From Zarea fungicola (lineage: Eukaryota > Ascomycota > Sordariomycetes > Hypocreales > Cordycipitaceae): a stretch of 16,649 nucleotides of DNA. Location: contig FWCC01000603.1 of assembly GCA_900169235.1 (NCBI GenBank), positions 1 through 16,649 on the forward strand, in the 5' to 3' direction. Positions within the stretch are counted from its first letter, which is position 1; the number at the start of each line of letters is the position of its first letter. Both the position numbers and the translations under genes were made by a program. The notes beneath the pieces were generated by a model, which was not told where the DNA came from, made no database searches, and saw nothing but the letters and a program-made list of their open reading frames with translations. Of the stretch, positions 1 to 8,694 are shown piece by piece.

Positions 1-19
1 TGGGGGCGTGGCACAAGTA
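1..19 (+). repeat. Left terminal inverted repeat (19 bp, perfect)
   Basis: TGGGGGCGTGGCACAAGTA matches the reverse complement of 16631-16649 at 19 of 19 bases. Base 20 is C here and G at the equivalent right-end position, and beyond it the two ends are unrelated. The inverted repeat is therefore short and sharply bounded, as in cut-and-paste DNA transposons rather than in long-TIR elements. Confidence 0.85.
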
Positions 20-80
20 CCCTGCACCACAGCCCTTTGCAGTCGGTTAAGGGCAGAATAAACGTCAGGCCAGTATTAGC

Positions 81-197
81 GGCACGTGCCTGCGAAACGA
101 AATGCGCTGTCACTTTCCAAAGCTAATTTATTTCATGAACTATCAGCGGACGACAATGGAAAGGAAATATAATTAGCCAATCCAACAGCCTTTATAT
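81..197 (+). promoter_or_regulatory. Putative promoter of the thioesterase gene (E-box palindrome, CCAAT box, TATA-like)
   Basis: Three plausible elements lie between the left terminal repeat and the first exon. The perfect 10-bp palindrome GGCACGTGCC at 81-90 contains a CACGTG core, the usual site for bHLH factors. A CCAAT box is at 177-181 and a TATA-like TTATAT at 192-197, about 40 bp before the ATG at 237. The gene thus carries its own promoter inside the element. The assignment rests on motifs only. Confidence 0.4.
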
Positions 198-236
198 CAG
201 CGCAATCAAGTCATCAAATAGTTCCAGGCTCCAATA

Positions 237-1395
237 ATGTCAGATTATTCTACTTCATTCGCCGACAGCTCGCAGGTCCAAAAACTCGATCACTCAAGTT
301 ACCGCATTAACCTCGACAGAGGATTCTCCATCAGCGCAGGTATCAACTACTGACTGCCATCACCAGCATCACAATCACCTTGGCCGTAAACCGAGACGGC
401 CAGCATCACTAACCTTTTCCCCAGTCCCCAATGGTGGCTATACTGCCTCCTGTATGCTTGCCGCCGGCAGTATCCACATGGATTTTGACAGCCAGCCCGA
501 CCTGCTAACCGCTCACTTTGAATACGTTGGCCGCGCCACCACCGGCCCCGGCATCGTCACTGCTGAGAATCTCAAGTTGGGCCGCCGGACCTCGCTCCTC
601 CAACTCACCCTCTGGCAGGGCGGCCTCTCTCCGGAAGCCCCATTTCTCACGCCATCTTCCCGCCGCATCGTTCTCGCCTATGCGACATATACCAGCCTCG
701 CAGCTGCAAAGGGTCTCTCCGTACCAACCGGCTACGAGATCACTCCCGCGGCTGCGCTTCCGTCCCCGCCAGATGTCACGGCCCTCATGAGACAAGGAGC
801 TGATGAGGATTGGCGCGAAGAGGCAGCATCTGGCGCTCCTGGCCAACTGTCCTTGGAACGGTGGCAGTTTTACGTGCCACGCGGCGAGCCAAGTGAGCCT
901 GGCGTGCTGAGCATGTGGATCCGCCTGCGCAGCGGCGAAAACATTACCCAGAAAGCCCTCCCCTTTGCGTTGGATTCGTTCCCGCACACGATCCACTCGT
1001 ACATTGTCGCCCCGGAGCTGCGCAAGCAGCTCAAGCCGCCAAACCATGCCAGCGCCAAAACCACCACTACTGGACCCTCCAGCGATGACGACTCAACACC
1101 GATCTTGACATTGTTATCAGCACTAGTGTCGGGGGAAAATGGGGCGGTGAAACCAGGTACCGAGTTCTGGACCCCTACGCTAGTCATGAACTGCGAGATA
1201 AAGAAGAAGCTCCCCCATGAAGGTGTTGAGTGGCTGCACGCACGTGTTACGGGAAAGCAAATCAAGGATGGCCGCGCAGATATGGAAATGGTACTGCGCG
1301 ATATTGAAGGCGCTTTGGTCGCACAGGCGCAGCAGGTATACATGATTGTCAGCTCCGAGAACAATACGAAGCAGGGGTCCAAGGCGTCATTATAG
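237..1395 (+). CDS. Acyl-CoA thioesterase-like double-hotdog protein (2 exons)
   Basis: Exons 237-339 and 425-1395 give 357 aa. The 85-nt intron has donor GTATCA, a CACTAACC branch region and acceptor CCCCAG. Splicing rebuilds the motif AVPNGGYTASCML, whose Asn-Gly-Gly turn and following helix are typical of the first hotdog of TesB-like/4HBT_3 thioesterases; using only the long ORF from 454 would lose it. The N-terminal hotdog continues through HFEYVGRATTGPG and LKLGRRTSLLQLTLWQ. A second hotdog lies near the C-terminus (FWTPTLVMNCEIKKKLP...VAQAQQVYMIV), separated by a low-complexity Thr/Ser/Asp linker. Such proteins hydrolyse acyl-CoA thioesters and many fungal members sit in or near metabolite clusters; the substrate here is unknown. 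The start is the first in-frame ATG after the TATA-like element. Nothing suggests decay. Confidence 0.8.
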
Positions 1396-1561
1396 ATGAA
1401 ATATATGAGACTACACTGCGGAGAGCATTTAGATTTGGCTATAAATACTGCATAAAAAGCCTCACTCGGCCATGACAACAAAATGGTAGCAATCAGCCCA
1501 GTGGGGTAGCACAACTTGACGTATACAGATGAAGTGCGCTAGATTATCATATCCAAAAGAG

Positions 1562-2020
1562 CTAAAACAGGGCTATCTTACAGAAATGCCTCAGAATAAG
1601 CACAAACACCGCAGTGGTGAACGGACAATGTAATGTAAACGGCCGGAAGCATTGAAACAGGGTCCCAGTCTTTCGCCAATCCTCAAGTCGAAGACGGCCA
1701 CTTTCGACATAATTCTCAACAAGCTTGAGAAAGTCGTCGTTGTAGGCTGAAGACTTGCGAGTTTTCCACAAAACCTACATCTCTGTCACTTCAAAACCCG
1801 GTAAGAGGACTTTGTCCATAGTTCGAATCATACTGGTCTTGTAACCAAGGCCGCTGTCTAAATTAATCGGCGCGGTTGGCGGGCCCTCCGTAAACGATAC
1901 GGCCAGCTTGGCAACATGACAGCCACTTCCGTCCACCTCGCGCCAGTAAAAGCATGGTATGTGGGTGTTGTGACTGCTGACTGACAGCCACTTCCGTCCA
2001 CCTCGCGCCAGTAAAAGCAT
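1562..2020 (-). pseudogene. Possible coding relic of unknown family, interrupted by one TAG
   Basis: Reading the minus strand from about 2020 to 1562 in one frame gives about 150 codons broken only by a TAG at 1774-1772. The residues before it (FYWREVDGSGCHVAKLA ... NLDSGLGYKTSMIRTMDK) and after it (AYNDDFLKLVENYVESGRL, then RLEDWRKTGTLF) look like real protein sequence, with a charged, amphipathic composition. I do not recognise the family. The 65-bp duplication at 1917-2046 cuts into its upstream end, so a natural start is not visible and the relic probably lost its 5' part. It could be a spurious frame; the coherent sequence on both sides of the stop is the only evidence. Confidence 0.3.
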
Positions 2021-2046
2021 TGTATGTGGGTGTTGTGACTGCTGAC
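1917..2046. repeat. 65-bp tandem duplication (2 copies, one mismatch)
   Basis: Bases 1917-1981 and 1982-2046 are direct head-to-tail copies of 65 bp, beginning TGACAGCCACTTCCGTCCAC and ending GACTGCTGAC. They differ at one position (GCATGGT versus GCATTGT). The period is not a multiple of three, so any frame through it shifts between copies. The near-identity points to a recent duplication. Confidence 0.95.
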
Positions 2047-2217
2047 TCAGGTCAAGCAGCGCATCCAGCGAGGAGTGACTCTTGCCGCAGCAGGTTTCCG
2101 TCGGTCAAACGTCCTGACCGACAGCAGCCTGCCCTGGATACAAAGTCATTTGAAGATGGGTACTCGGAGACATTTGGAGACGGATACTCGGAAGCATTTG
2201 GAGATGGATACGCTTAG
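2020..2217 (+). other. Short open frame ending in an 8-residue tandem repeat (unknown)
   Basis: This 65-codon frame has no ATG start (it opens at TTG), but it ends in three consecutive 8-residue units, SFEDGYSE, TFGDGYSE and AFGDGYA, just before a TAG stop. Several third-base differences between units are synonymous (GAT/GAC, GGG/GGA). It could be the 3' exon of a small repeat protein, the tail of a lost gene, or a chance frame over a DNA repeat. No signal peptide and no dibasic processing site between the units are present, so there is little support for a precursor-peptide reading. Confidence 0.2.
2147..2211 (+). repeat. 24-bp tandem repeat, about 2.7 copies
   Basis: Units start at 2147, 2171 and 2195, each opening with CATTTG and continuing roughly GARGAYGGRTACTCGGARR; the last unit is incomplete. 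The 24-bp period keeps a single reading frame and encodes the Phe-x-Asp-Gly-Tyr-Ser-Glu-type octapeptide. Confidence 0.85.
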
Positions 2218-2702
2218 ATGGCTTACCTAGTAGCCCTGTGGTTCCATGCAGCGACTTTTACATAGCCCAGGGGATTGCCTAGCAAGCCGCGTAGTGTAAA
2301 TCCCTTGCAGCGATGGAAATAAGCTCGCATTCCCCTCGGTTTGGGTCCCTCTTTACAAATTCGTTGTTCGGGGTACACACGTCGGCGCGGTAACAGAGCT
2401 GGCTCAAGGTCTGTCCGAGTCATTCAATAAAGGTAAAATTATTCGGCCATCGCCTTTTTGGGCTAGATTAAGAGTTTTACTGATGGCGTGGCTCTTCATT
2501 CTGCTTCATCCGGAGGTTTACTCCAAAAGGTTGACAGCCGAACCTATGTGGTCCTTTCATCACATTGTGCAAATTAGGCTTACAAATCGGCGTGGTGAAT
2601 TGACCTGGCGATGATTGTTTATTTATGAGAGCGACGATGGTCATAGCCTGCCAACCCACTACTACCAATAACGTCTTTGTTGTTGTCTAGAATTGAGCCA
2701 AC

Positions 2703-4510
2703 ATGCCCATGACAGTCGAGATTATTTTTGTGGCGGCCGTCGGCGCTTTGGCAGCTTGCTACTTTCTTTACTTATAGGCCCTCCCCAAACCTCTCCCGGG
2801 CATTCCGTAAAAAAAGGAATCGACCAAACGATTGTTGGGCGACATACCAGACATGCTTGCCGATATATCGAGACGCAGAAACATCAACCTTTGGTGGCGT
2901 AATCACAGCGCATCGTTCAACTCACCCATATGCCAAATGTTTCTCGGCGGTCCGTTTTCGAAACCAGTTGTACTTCTTGCAGACTATCGTGAGGCAAGGG
3001 ATATTGAAACACGTCGGACACACGAGTTTGAACGAAGCGCACGAACCAAGGCCGTGTTTGGCCCCCTCGGGCCAACCTTTCAGTTTGTGCTTCCTTCAGG
3101 CTCCGAGTGGAAAGCTCGCCGGACCCTTGTTCAAGACACAGTGTCGCGGCAATTCCTGGAAGTGGTCGCCGTACCCACGTTGTACAATTCCATCACCAAC
3201 CTGATTTCGCTCTGGGACAAGAAGATTTTACTCTCTGGCGGGCGACCATTCTCGGCCATCGATGATATGTTTAATGCCACATTCGATGCAGTCTTAACCT
3301 TTAGCTTTGGCCCCGAGTTTCCCCATAGTGCCATGCAGCCTCAAGTTGAAATGATGGAAAAGTACCGCGTCCCCGACAGCCATAAGAGTGCATCAGTGGA
3401 CGTGCCGATGGAATTCCCAACAGCGAAGCTGGACACAGAATTGGAGTCTATGCAAACCCTTATCAGTCTTGCTGAAGGTGCCATAAACTCAGGATGGCAA
3501 AAAGGGCACTGGTTCTTCCAGACACGCTCAGCAAAGTTCAAGGCGGCAAAGAAGTCCAAAGACGCATGCATAAAGGCGGCCGTGCACAGGGCCGCTCAAA
3601 AACGGATAAAACACTTGCAACTAAAGGAAGCCTCGGACAAGTCTTGGATTGATGGCTCTGTTGGACACACCATTGACCGGGAGTCCAAAATTGCGGCCAA
3701 AGAGGGCCGACAGCCCGATTTCTTTTCAGAAATGATTATTGACGAGGTACGCTATTATTACTTGCCGAACGCTGCGATGATGAAGGTTTATAGCTAACGA
3801 ATGTATAGATATTCGGAATGCTCGTTGCAGGTCATGACTCGACAAGCAGCACAATGTGCTGGGCACTCAAGTATTTGGCGGACCACCACGATGTGCAGCA
3901 GCGTCTGCGCAAAGACATGCGCCGCGGGTACAAAAAGGCCTTGTCAGAACGACGTGCACCAACCGCGGCAGAGATAATGAGTTGTCCCGTCCCTTATACG
4001 GATGCCTTCATGGAAGAGGTTCTACGCCACAGCACCGTAGTCCCGTTTGGTTCCCGTCAAGCCACCCAGGATACGACTATCCTCGGCAAAGCGGTTCCAA
4101 GCGGAACAGTGGTACTGTACCTCAAGAACGGCCCTGGCATTTTATCCAATGGGTACGACGTCGATGAGAATATCAGGAGTGAGACATCCAGGAAAGAGAA
4201 GAGCCGCATTCCTGCCTGTGCAGAAATTCCCTTGCAGGAATTCAGCCCAGAACGATGGATAAAAAAGGACGCGGAAGGACATGACACGTATGATCAGGAT
4301 GCGGCGCCGATAAATACCTTTGGACTAGGGCTTCGAAGCTGCTTTGGCAAAAGGTTGGCATATCTAGAGTTTAGGTTGTTGCTGACCATTATAGTGTGGA
4401 ACTTTGAGCTTCAGCGATGTGCGGAGGACTTGTCCAGTTATGATGGACGTTATAAGACGTTTTTAATGCCTTGGAAATGTTATGTGCGGCCTACCAGAGT
4501 CACGTTTTGA
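2703..4510 (+). pseudogene. Cytochrome P450 monooxygenase with two nonsense codons in its N-terminal anchor
   Basis: Read through, this is a 581-codon fungal microsomal P450 in exons 2703-3746 and 3809-4510. The 62-nt intron has donor GTACGC, branch GCTAAC and acceptor TATAG, and splicing rebuilds the I helix (IIDE|IFGMLVAGHDSTSS). Family hallmarks are present: N-terminal hydrophobic anchor (IIFVAAVGALAACYFLYL), proline-rich hinge (LPKPLPGIP), AGHDST at 355-360, ExxR (EVLR, 418-421), PERW at 495-498, and heme loop FGLGLRSCFG with Cys526. Two in-frame stops interrupt the start: TAG at 2775-2777, right after the anchor, and TAA at 2808-2810, right after the hinge. The conserved anchor, hinge and KESTKRLLGDIPDMLA following in one frame argue against an intron there. 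Downstream the frame is clean. It is either a young pseudogene or makes a soluble, anchor-less product from Met codon 51 (2853). The substrate cannot be inferred. Confidence 0.8.
3747..3808 (+). other. P450 intron (62 nt)
   Basis: GTACGC...GCTAACGAATGTATAG is a canonical fungal intron with a perfect GCTAAC branch 10 nt before the acceptor. Splicing it joins the two halves of the I helix in frame. That it is intact fits recent rather than ancient inactivation of the gene. Confidence 0.85.
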
Positions 4511-4940
4511 GCAACGAGCACATACTGTTGGGTGTACCAGGTATTTTCTTTTCGTTCTCATGGTCCCAACTAATACAGAAGTGAGGGCTTTCTTTACTTC
4601 CAAACTCTCCTTTTCTTGTGGCGAATAATTATTTCATCTCAGAACTGTTCATCTTGGTCTATGGTGGGCCAGTTCAGAAAGGGCTGGTCGTGCAATGCCG
4701 ACACCTCCTCGCGCGGATACGCATACATGCGCTGATGAAGATGATTCTGCTGTGAAAAACAGTGCCGCGCTCTTTGCAGGTAATTTCGTTGTCGATCTTG
4801 ATTTGTTTGGTAATTTGCTTCATTTGACTGCAATTGAGGGCAGCGCCGCTTGAACTTTTACTTGTTTGTGTGATTGACAGTCAAAGCTGAGGTGCAAACG
4901 CTGGAAAATTGCCTTGGTTAGCGATTGGTTTAATCTAGTA
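4511..4940. other. Convergent intergenic region between P450 and regulator
   Basis: The P450 (+) and the Clr5 gene (-) converge here. A small minus-strand frame (4833-4639) is rich in Gln, Asn and His and ends LNWPTIDQDEQF. It has no recognisable domain and no ATG at its beginning, and an in-frame stop lies a few codons upstream. It could be the remnant of a transcription-factor tail or a chance frame. I see no other feature. Confidence 0.4.
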
Positions 4941-6468
4941 TTAAATATTCCGAACGAATTGCTCAACTTTCATTTGTACATCATCCTTGATCAAATTTGC
5001 GTCTTGATAGAGGCCAACCAGTCGAAGATTCCGCTCAATAGACAGCATTTCATGCCATTCTAGTAGCTCCAATGAGAAATGAGCCGACTTGGTCGCTGCA
5101 GATGCGGCTTTGACGATACCTCCCTCCTTCATATCCTCGTCATGGAGAACGCCGCCTGCCCCCATCTCAATCACAGCAAGCCTTCTTGTAGCATCCGCAG
5201 CAATCGTGCTCGAGAATGTTAGATTTGTGGTATCAAGCCTTTGTTTTTGGACAAGACTCTTGGCTAGCCCCTGCACCTCTGACCTCTTTGTCGGAAGCGG
5301 CGCAGTGGCCCTGCTGCTGCGCCTTGATACAATTTTTGCCCAGCAGTCGTGAATATACTCACCCATAACAGTATTTCTTTTCTTAAGCATCCAGATGCCC
5401 ACGGTAAATGGGTCTGGTGCCAGGCATGTCATACGCTTCATACGGACAATGCACGAGTTGTGAAGATGCTGGCGATATTCCATCGGTGTGAGTTGACTCT
5501 GCAATTCGTCAAGCATGGCTGAATGGCAGGCTCGAATTGATTCCATTTGATATGAGTCCTGGATGGAGATTTGGCGAATAAATGTATACACGGGGTGCCC
5601 TGTGGCCAGCTAAACTTGAGTCAGCGCTTGCAAATGCTGTATAAAGATGTTGAGAAGACGGATTTGGCCATTCATCTTCATCTCATAGACCATGTCGAGA
5701 ATGTTCCAGAGCAAGTTGAAGCTGGGCTCTTCCAGCACACTCTCCAGTTGGATAAAAAGCATTTGAAGAGTTTTTCCTGCAAGCTGAACAAGATTTAGAG
5801 TAAAAAGCTCCATGGCAAGAGTAAAGGTCTGGTACATTTCTAGACTGCGGTAGGTTGGAACAGGTTGATTTCTCGTGACATGAACCATTCCATGCATCCA
5901 GTTATGAATGTCTTTGAGAACCCATTCAAAAACTTTATCGGACTGTACTTCTAGCTGAAGGGTAAAATTGGCAGCGTGACATTTCTGCGCGACAATCGAG
6001 GCTGGTGAGCCAGGGGTGCCACTACATCCTTTAAAGGTTATGCACCCTGTCCCTATCTGCTCATCATTAGTATTGTGGTTGTCGCCCTTCACCATCCAAG
6101 ATGGACACTAACCGCTCCAGAACCAGTCTTGCGAGATTTCACAAGCTTCCATTTTTTGAATCGTTTTTTATACATATTTGTACTAAACCGCCATCAATAA
6201 TGGAATATTAATTTCGGAAGACTTTCTCAACTTACGTAGCCTTGAAGCCGTGTCTATGTTCCATCAGTGTCATAAACTCTCGTAATTTAAACCCCCGATT
6301 CCGGTACATCTCTACAGCGTCGGGGTAGATACGATCCCAGCTCTGATCTCCAGTGGCATCGCTATCCACGGCTGCCGACAAACGGGGTGGATGGGAGCTT
6401 AAAGCTAGCGTGTGCTTCTGTGGACGCAGCAAACGATGAGAGGGAGGTGGCCGCTTGTTCGAGGCCAT
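4941..6468 (-). pseudogene. Clr5-domain regulatory protein with an in-frame TAG (3 exons)
   Basis: Exons on the minus strand are 6468-6236, 6182-6113 and 6056-4941. Intron 1 (6235-6183, 53 nt) has donor GTAAGT and acceptor TTTAG. Intron 2 (6112-6057, 56 nt) has donor GTTAGT, a TACTAAT branch and acceptor GCAG. Splicing joins WDRIYPDAVEMYRNRG...HGFKAT to TNMYKKRFKKWKL, a clear Clr5 domain at residues 44-91; such domains sit at the N-terminus of fungal proteins thought to be nuclear regulators. The rest is an all-helical region of about 370 codons of the type that follows Clr5. One TAG at 5612-5610 (codon 250) interrupts ALTQV/LATGHPVYTFIRQ, with fluent sequence on both sides in the same frame. 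An in-frame 81-nt intron (5690-5610) with an excellent CTGAC/TTTAG 3' end but poor GTCTAT donor could remove it; otherwise the product is truncated at 249 aa. Its place beside the P450 suggests a local regulator. Confidence 0.75.
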
Positions 6469-7878
6469 AATGACGAGCCACTCATGCGATGAACTGGCGC
6501 AAGATGTCGATAAATGCAGTGCGGTGATGGTGCCTTCAGGTGATACCTGGAGATCCGGGTCGGAACCTGTGGTGGAAAACCATAAATGTAAGGGTCAAGG
6601 AAGGATGAATAAAATGCAGCCTCGCATGCACCAAGACTAGTCGAGTTGGCTGGATGGTGCCATGCAGGGCAGTTATCTGTCAGAGAACAAGTGTGTTGAT
6701 TGAGGAAGAGCCGGATGCACGCGTTTTGGGCGTGTCCAGCCAAGAGGTCAGAAACCCGCTTAATATAAAATACGCTAACAAAGGAATGCAGCAAGGTGGT
6801 GGGCGGTGATCGACGGATTTGGCCGAGGCATCTACCTGAACTTGAACCTAAAAGGCAAAACGGCGGGGGACAGAGGCTCGTCGGCGGCGAGGCGTCGGAT
6901 AATGTACCGGCTGAGATTTAAAACTAGTTAACACGAGTAATGTATTGGGCAAAATGCAGTGTACCAGTCCACTGCAAATGAAGAAAAAGCACTGTCCCCA
7001 TGTGGACCACTCATGCCCAGCTGTTAGCTGCAACACATTCATCTTAGCACTCTCTATTTGAAGTTCTGCGTAAGCCCTATCAGCCTTGCCGAGTTTCTTG
7101 GTCACCGTGCATTTTGCTCCTTTAATATCGGATCATTCCCGAGGCCAAACGGCTTTCTAGAATGTGTCAGCACTACTCACATGTCACAACCATGTCTCAC
7201 GGCGAGTCATGGAGTGGCGCTAGACTACCAGGCTCCTCATCATCAGACCAATTGTGGGCATGCCAACTCGCTAAATCGGTCTGACAACGGTTGGATGGCC
7301 CGTTTAATTTTAGTTACCATGTCGTACGATGGCGAGCCTAGCCGTGGTTGTCGCGTGTATAACCTTTAGACTTGCGATTATATGTTCGTCGGCCGATCCG
7401 TGTTCTAGTGCGACAATGAATTGGTCGAGTGTACGGAGTACCTCACTTCCGCCACGGGTACCGGGAGCGAGATTCACTCATGCGAGATTTAAGAGCCAAA
7501 ATTAGAATTTTCATGTCGAAGCCATATACGCTGCACAAAGACCTGTAACCAAGCTATTTACATATATGGCCAGGTATTAAACACCTGTGAGATTCTGATG
7601 GCCACTATCGGGCAGTTGTAAAACAGTCCTTTTGCTACCACTAGGAGCCGTCGAGAATAGAATGTTGGTGGCGCGCTGGCTTATATCATTCCCCCTGATA
7701 AGGGCTGCCGCTTCATCCGCGCTGACGAAGGGGAACCCCCGCTAAGTTGCCGACGAAAAAAGAAGGAAAATTGCAGAGCCTCCCGTCAGCTTTCGTAGTT
7801 TTTTCATTCTAACTCATCAGAATTTCTAATATGCTCATGGTATATGATTGAGCATCTACAATAATATAAGAGCATGTC
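6469..7878. other. 1.4-kb divergent intergenic region without a recognisable gene
   Basis: The Clr5 gene (-) and the sulfotransferase (+) are transcribed away from each other, so both promoters should lie here. Frames up to about 130 codons occur on both strands but none has a domain, a convincing start or intron structure. A TATA-like ATAATATAAG at 7861-7870 lies too close to the sulfotransferase ATG to be a normal TATA box. ACGGAGTACCTC near 7434 contains a CGG half-site. I see no RNA gene or transposon remnant. Confidence 0.5.
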
Positions 7879-7936
7879 ATGGCGTCGACGCAGAACACGG
7901 ACCAGGCGCAGTCAGCCATCAAGGTCTTGTCGCTAG
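7874..7936 (+). other. Overlapping upstream ORF at the sulfotransferase start
   Basis: An ATG at 7874, five bases before the main start and in another frame, opens 20 codons ending in TAG at 7934-7936 and rich in arginine. In fungi such an overlapping uORF would reduce translation of the main frame if the transcript starts upstream of it, with leaky scanning needed to reach 7879. It is visible in the sequence; the regulatory effect is inference. Confidence 0.3.
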
Positions 7937-8694
7937 GCCTCCCACGCACCGCGAGTGCGTCTCTAACCGCAGCCTACCGCATTCTTGGTTACAACGCGCA
8001 GCACGGTATGGATGAGCTGGAGAACATACGCTTCCACAAGGCCATCGCAGATGCTGCAGAAGCAACATATCCAAATGTATTTTCCACAGGTAAAACAGAG
8101 CGGGTGTTGACAATGGCCGAATGGGACGCTGTTTGGGGATCCGGCGTCGAAGTTGTCACGGACTGGGCGGCAATGTACGGGGAGCAGCTGGTGAAAGCCT
8201 ATCCCGATGCCAAAGTCGTCCTGTGTGAGCGCAATTTCGAGCCATGGTACCGCAGTTACAATGACACGCTGCTTTCTGAGATTTGGGGCTGGACTAGCTC
8301 AATCATGGTACATTTCGTCGAGCCCCTGACTGGCCTTCGTCTTGTTTCCAACTGTCGACATAATCTACTCGGCTTATTTCAAGCCAAGGATGTGAATGAC
8401 CTGCGGGCTAAGTCGAGAGACGGATTTCATACTTACTATGACACCATTAAACGAGTTACGCCTGCAGAGCGGCTGCTCGTATACCGCATCGGGGAAGGAT
8501 GGGAACCACTGTGCAAGTTTCTGGATAAGCCGGTGCCGAGCGTAGAGTTTCCCCACGTCAATGAAAGGATTGAGATGCAGCGCCGAATTGACGACTTATT
8601 TGCTCGGAGTGTCTCCAAGGCGCTACGAAAACTTGGAATGTATGCTGCAACTGTGGCGGCAGTATGGATTTCCTGGAAAGTCATGCATAGATGA
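7879..8694 (+). CDS. Sulfotransferase-family (Sulfotransfer_4-like) P-loop protein with C-terminal membrane segment
   Basis: This single-exon 271-aa protein belongs to the fungal P-loop group annotated as Sulfotransfer_4. The phosphosulfate-binding loop is GLPRTASASL at 20-29; the usual form is GLPRTGTSSL, so the Gly-Thr pair is Ala-Ser here. The core strand VVLCERNFEPWYRSY at 113-127 is the counterpart of the 3'-phosphate-binding region (normally TxRdpxxW), and GEGWEPLCKFLDKPVPSVEFP at 205-225 is the characteristic C-terminal block. A hydrophobic helix at about 253-268 suggests tail anchoring in a membrane. Family members transfer sulfate from PAPS to small molecules, but few of this fungal subgroup have a proven substrate. 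The ATG at 7879 (CATGG) is chosen because the family motif follows about 15 codons later. An out-of-frame ATG lies 5 nt upstream. The length is normal and the frame intact. Confidence 0.8.
   Translation: MASTQNTDQAQSAIKVLSLGLPRTASASLTAAYRILGYNAQHGMDELENIRFHKAIADAAEATYPNVFSTGKTERVLTMAEWDAVWGSGVEVVTDWAAMYGEQLVKAYPDAKVVLCERNFEPWYRSYNDTLLSEIWGWTSSIMVHFVEPLTGLRLVSNCRHNLLGLFQAKDVNDLRAKSRDGFHTYYDTIKRVTPAERLLVYRIGEGWEPLCKFLDKPVPSVEFPHVNERIEMQRRIDDLFARSVSKALRKLGMYAATVAAVWISWKVMHR

Larger units (their letters stand above)
1396..2702. other. 1.3-kb repeat-rich, relic-bearing stretch without an intact gene
   Basis: Between the thioesterase stop and the P450 start I see no intact recognisable gene. The stretch holds a possible minus-strand coding relic (1562-2020), a 65-bp tandem duplication (1917-2046), a 24-bp repeat cluster (2147-2211) inside a short plus-strand frame, and the P450 promoter region. 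Short frames at 2223-2423 and 2477-2668 (minus) show no recognisable motif. Confidence 0.5.

Noticed and set aside
505..1047. Long antisense frame of 180 codons opposite the thioesterase
   Set aside because: It is a mirror frame of a GC-rich coding exon and shows no family motif; the sense strand carries the hotdog motifs.
2020..2217. A RiPP precursor gene based on the SFEDGYSE repeats
   Set aside because: No ATG, no signal peptide, no dibasic (KR) processing sites between units and no UstY-type (DUF3328) maturation gene in the window.
2775..2810. An intron removing the two P450 stop codons
   Set aside because: The anchor, the LPKPLPGIP hinge and the following conserved segment all read in one frame around the stops, so a splice removing both stops would delete conserved residues.
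6405..6794. 129-codon minus frame upstream of the Clr5 gene
   Set aside because: Composition is cysteine-, serine- and histidine-rich with no domain, and it overlaps the Clr5 first exon in another frame.
7058..7369. 103-codon plus frame in the divergent intergenic region
   Set aside because: No recognisable motif, no intron structure and no promoter elements; consistent with a chance frame.
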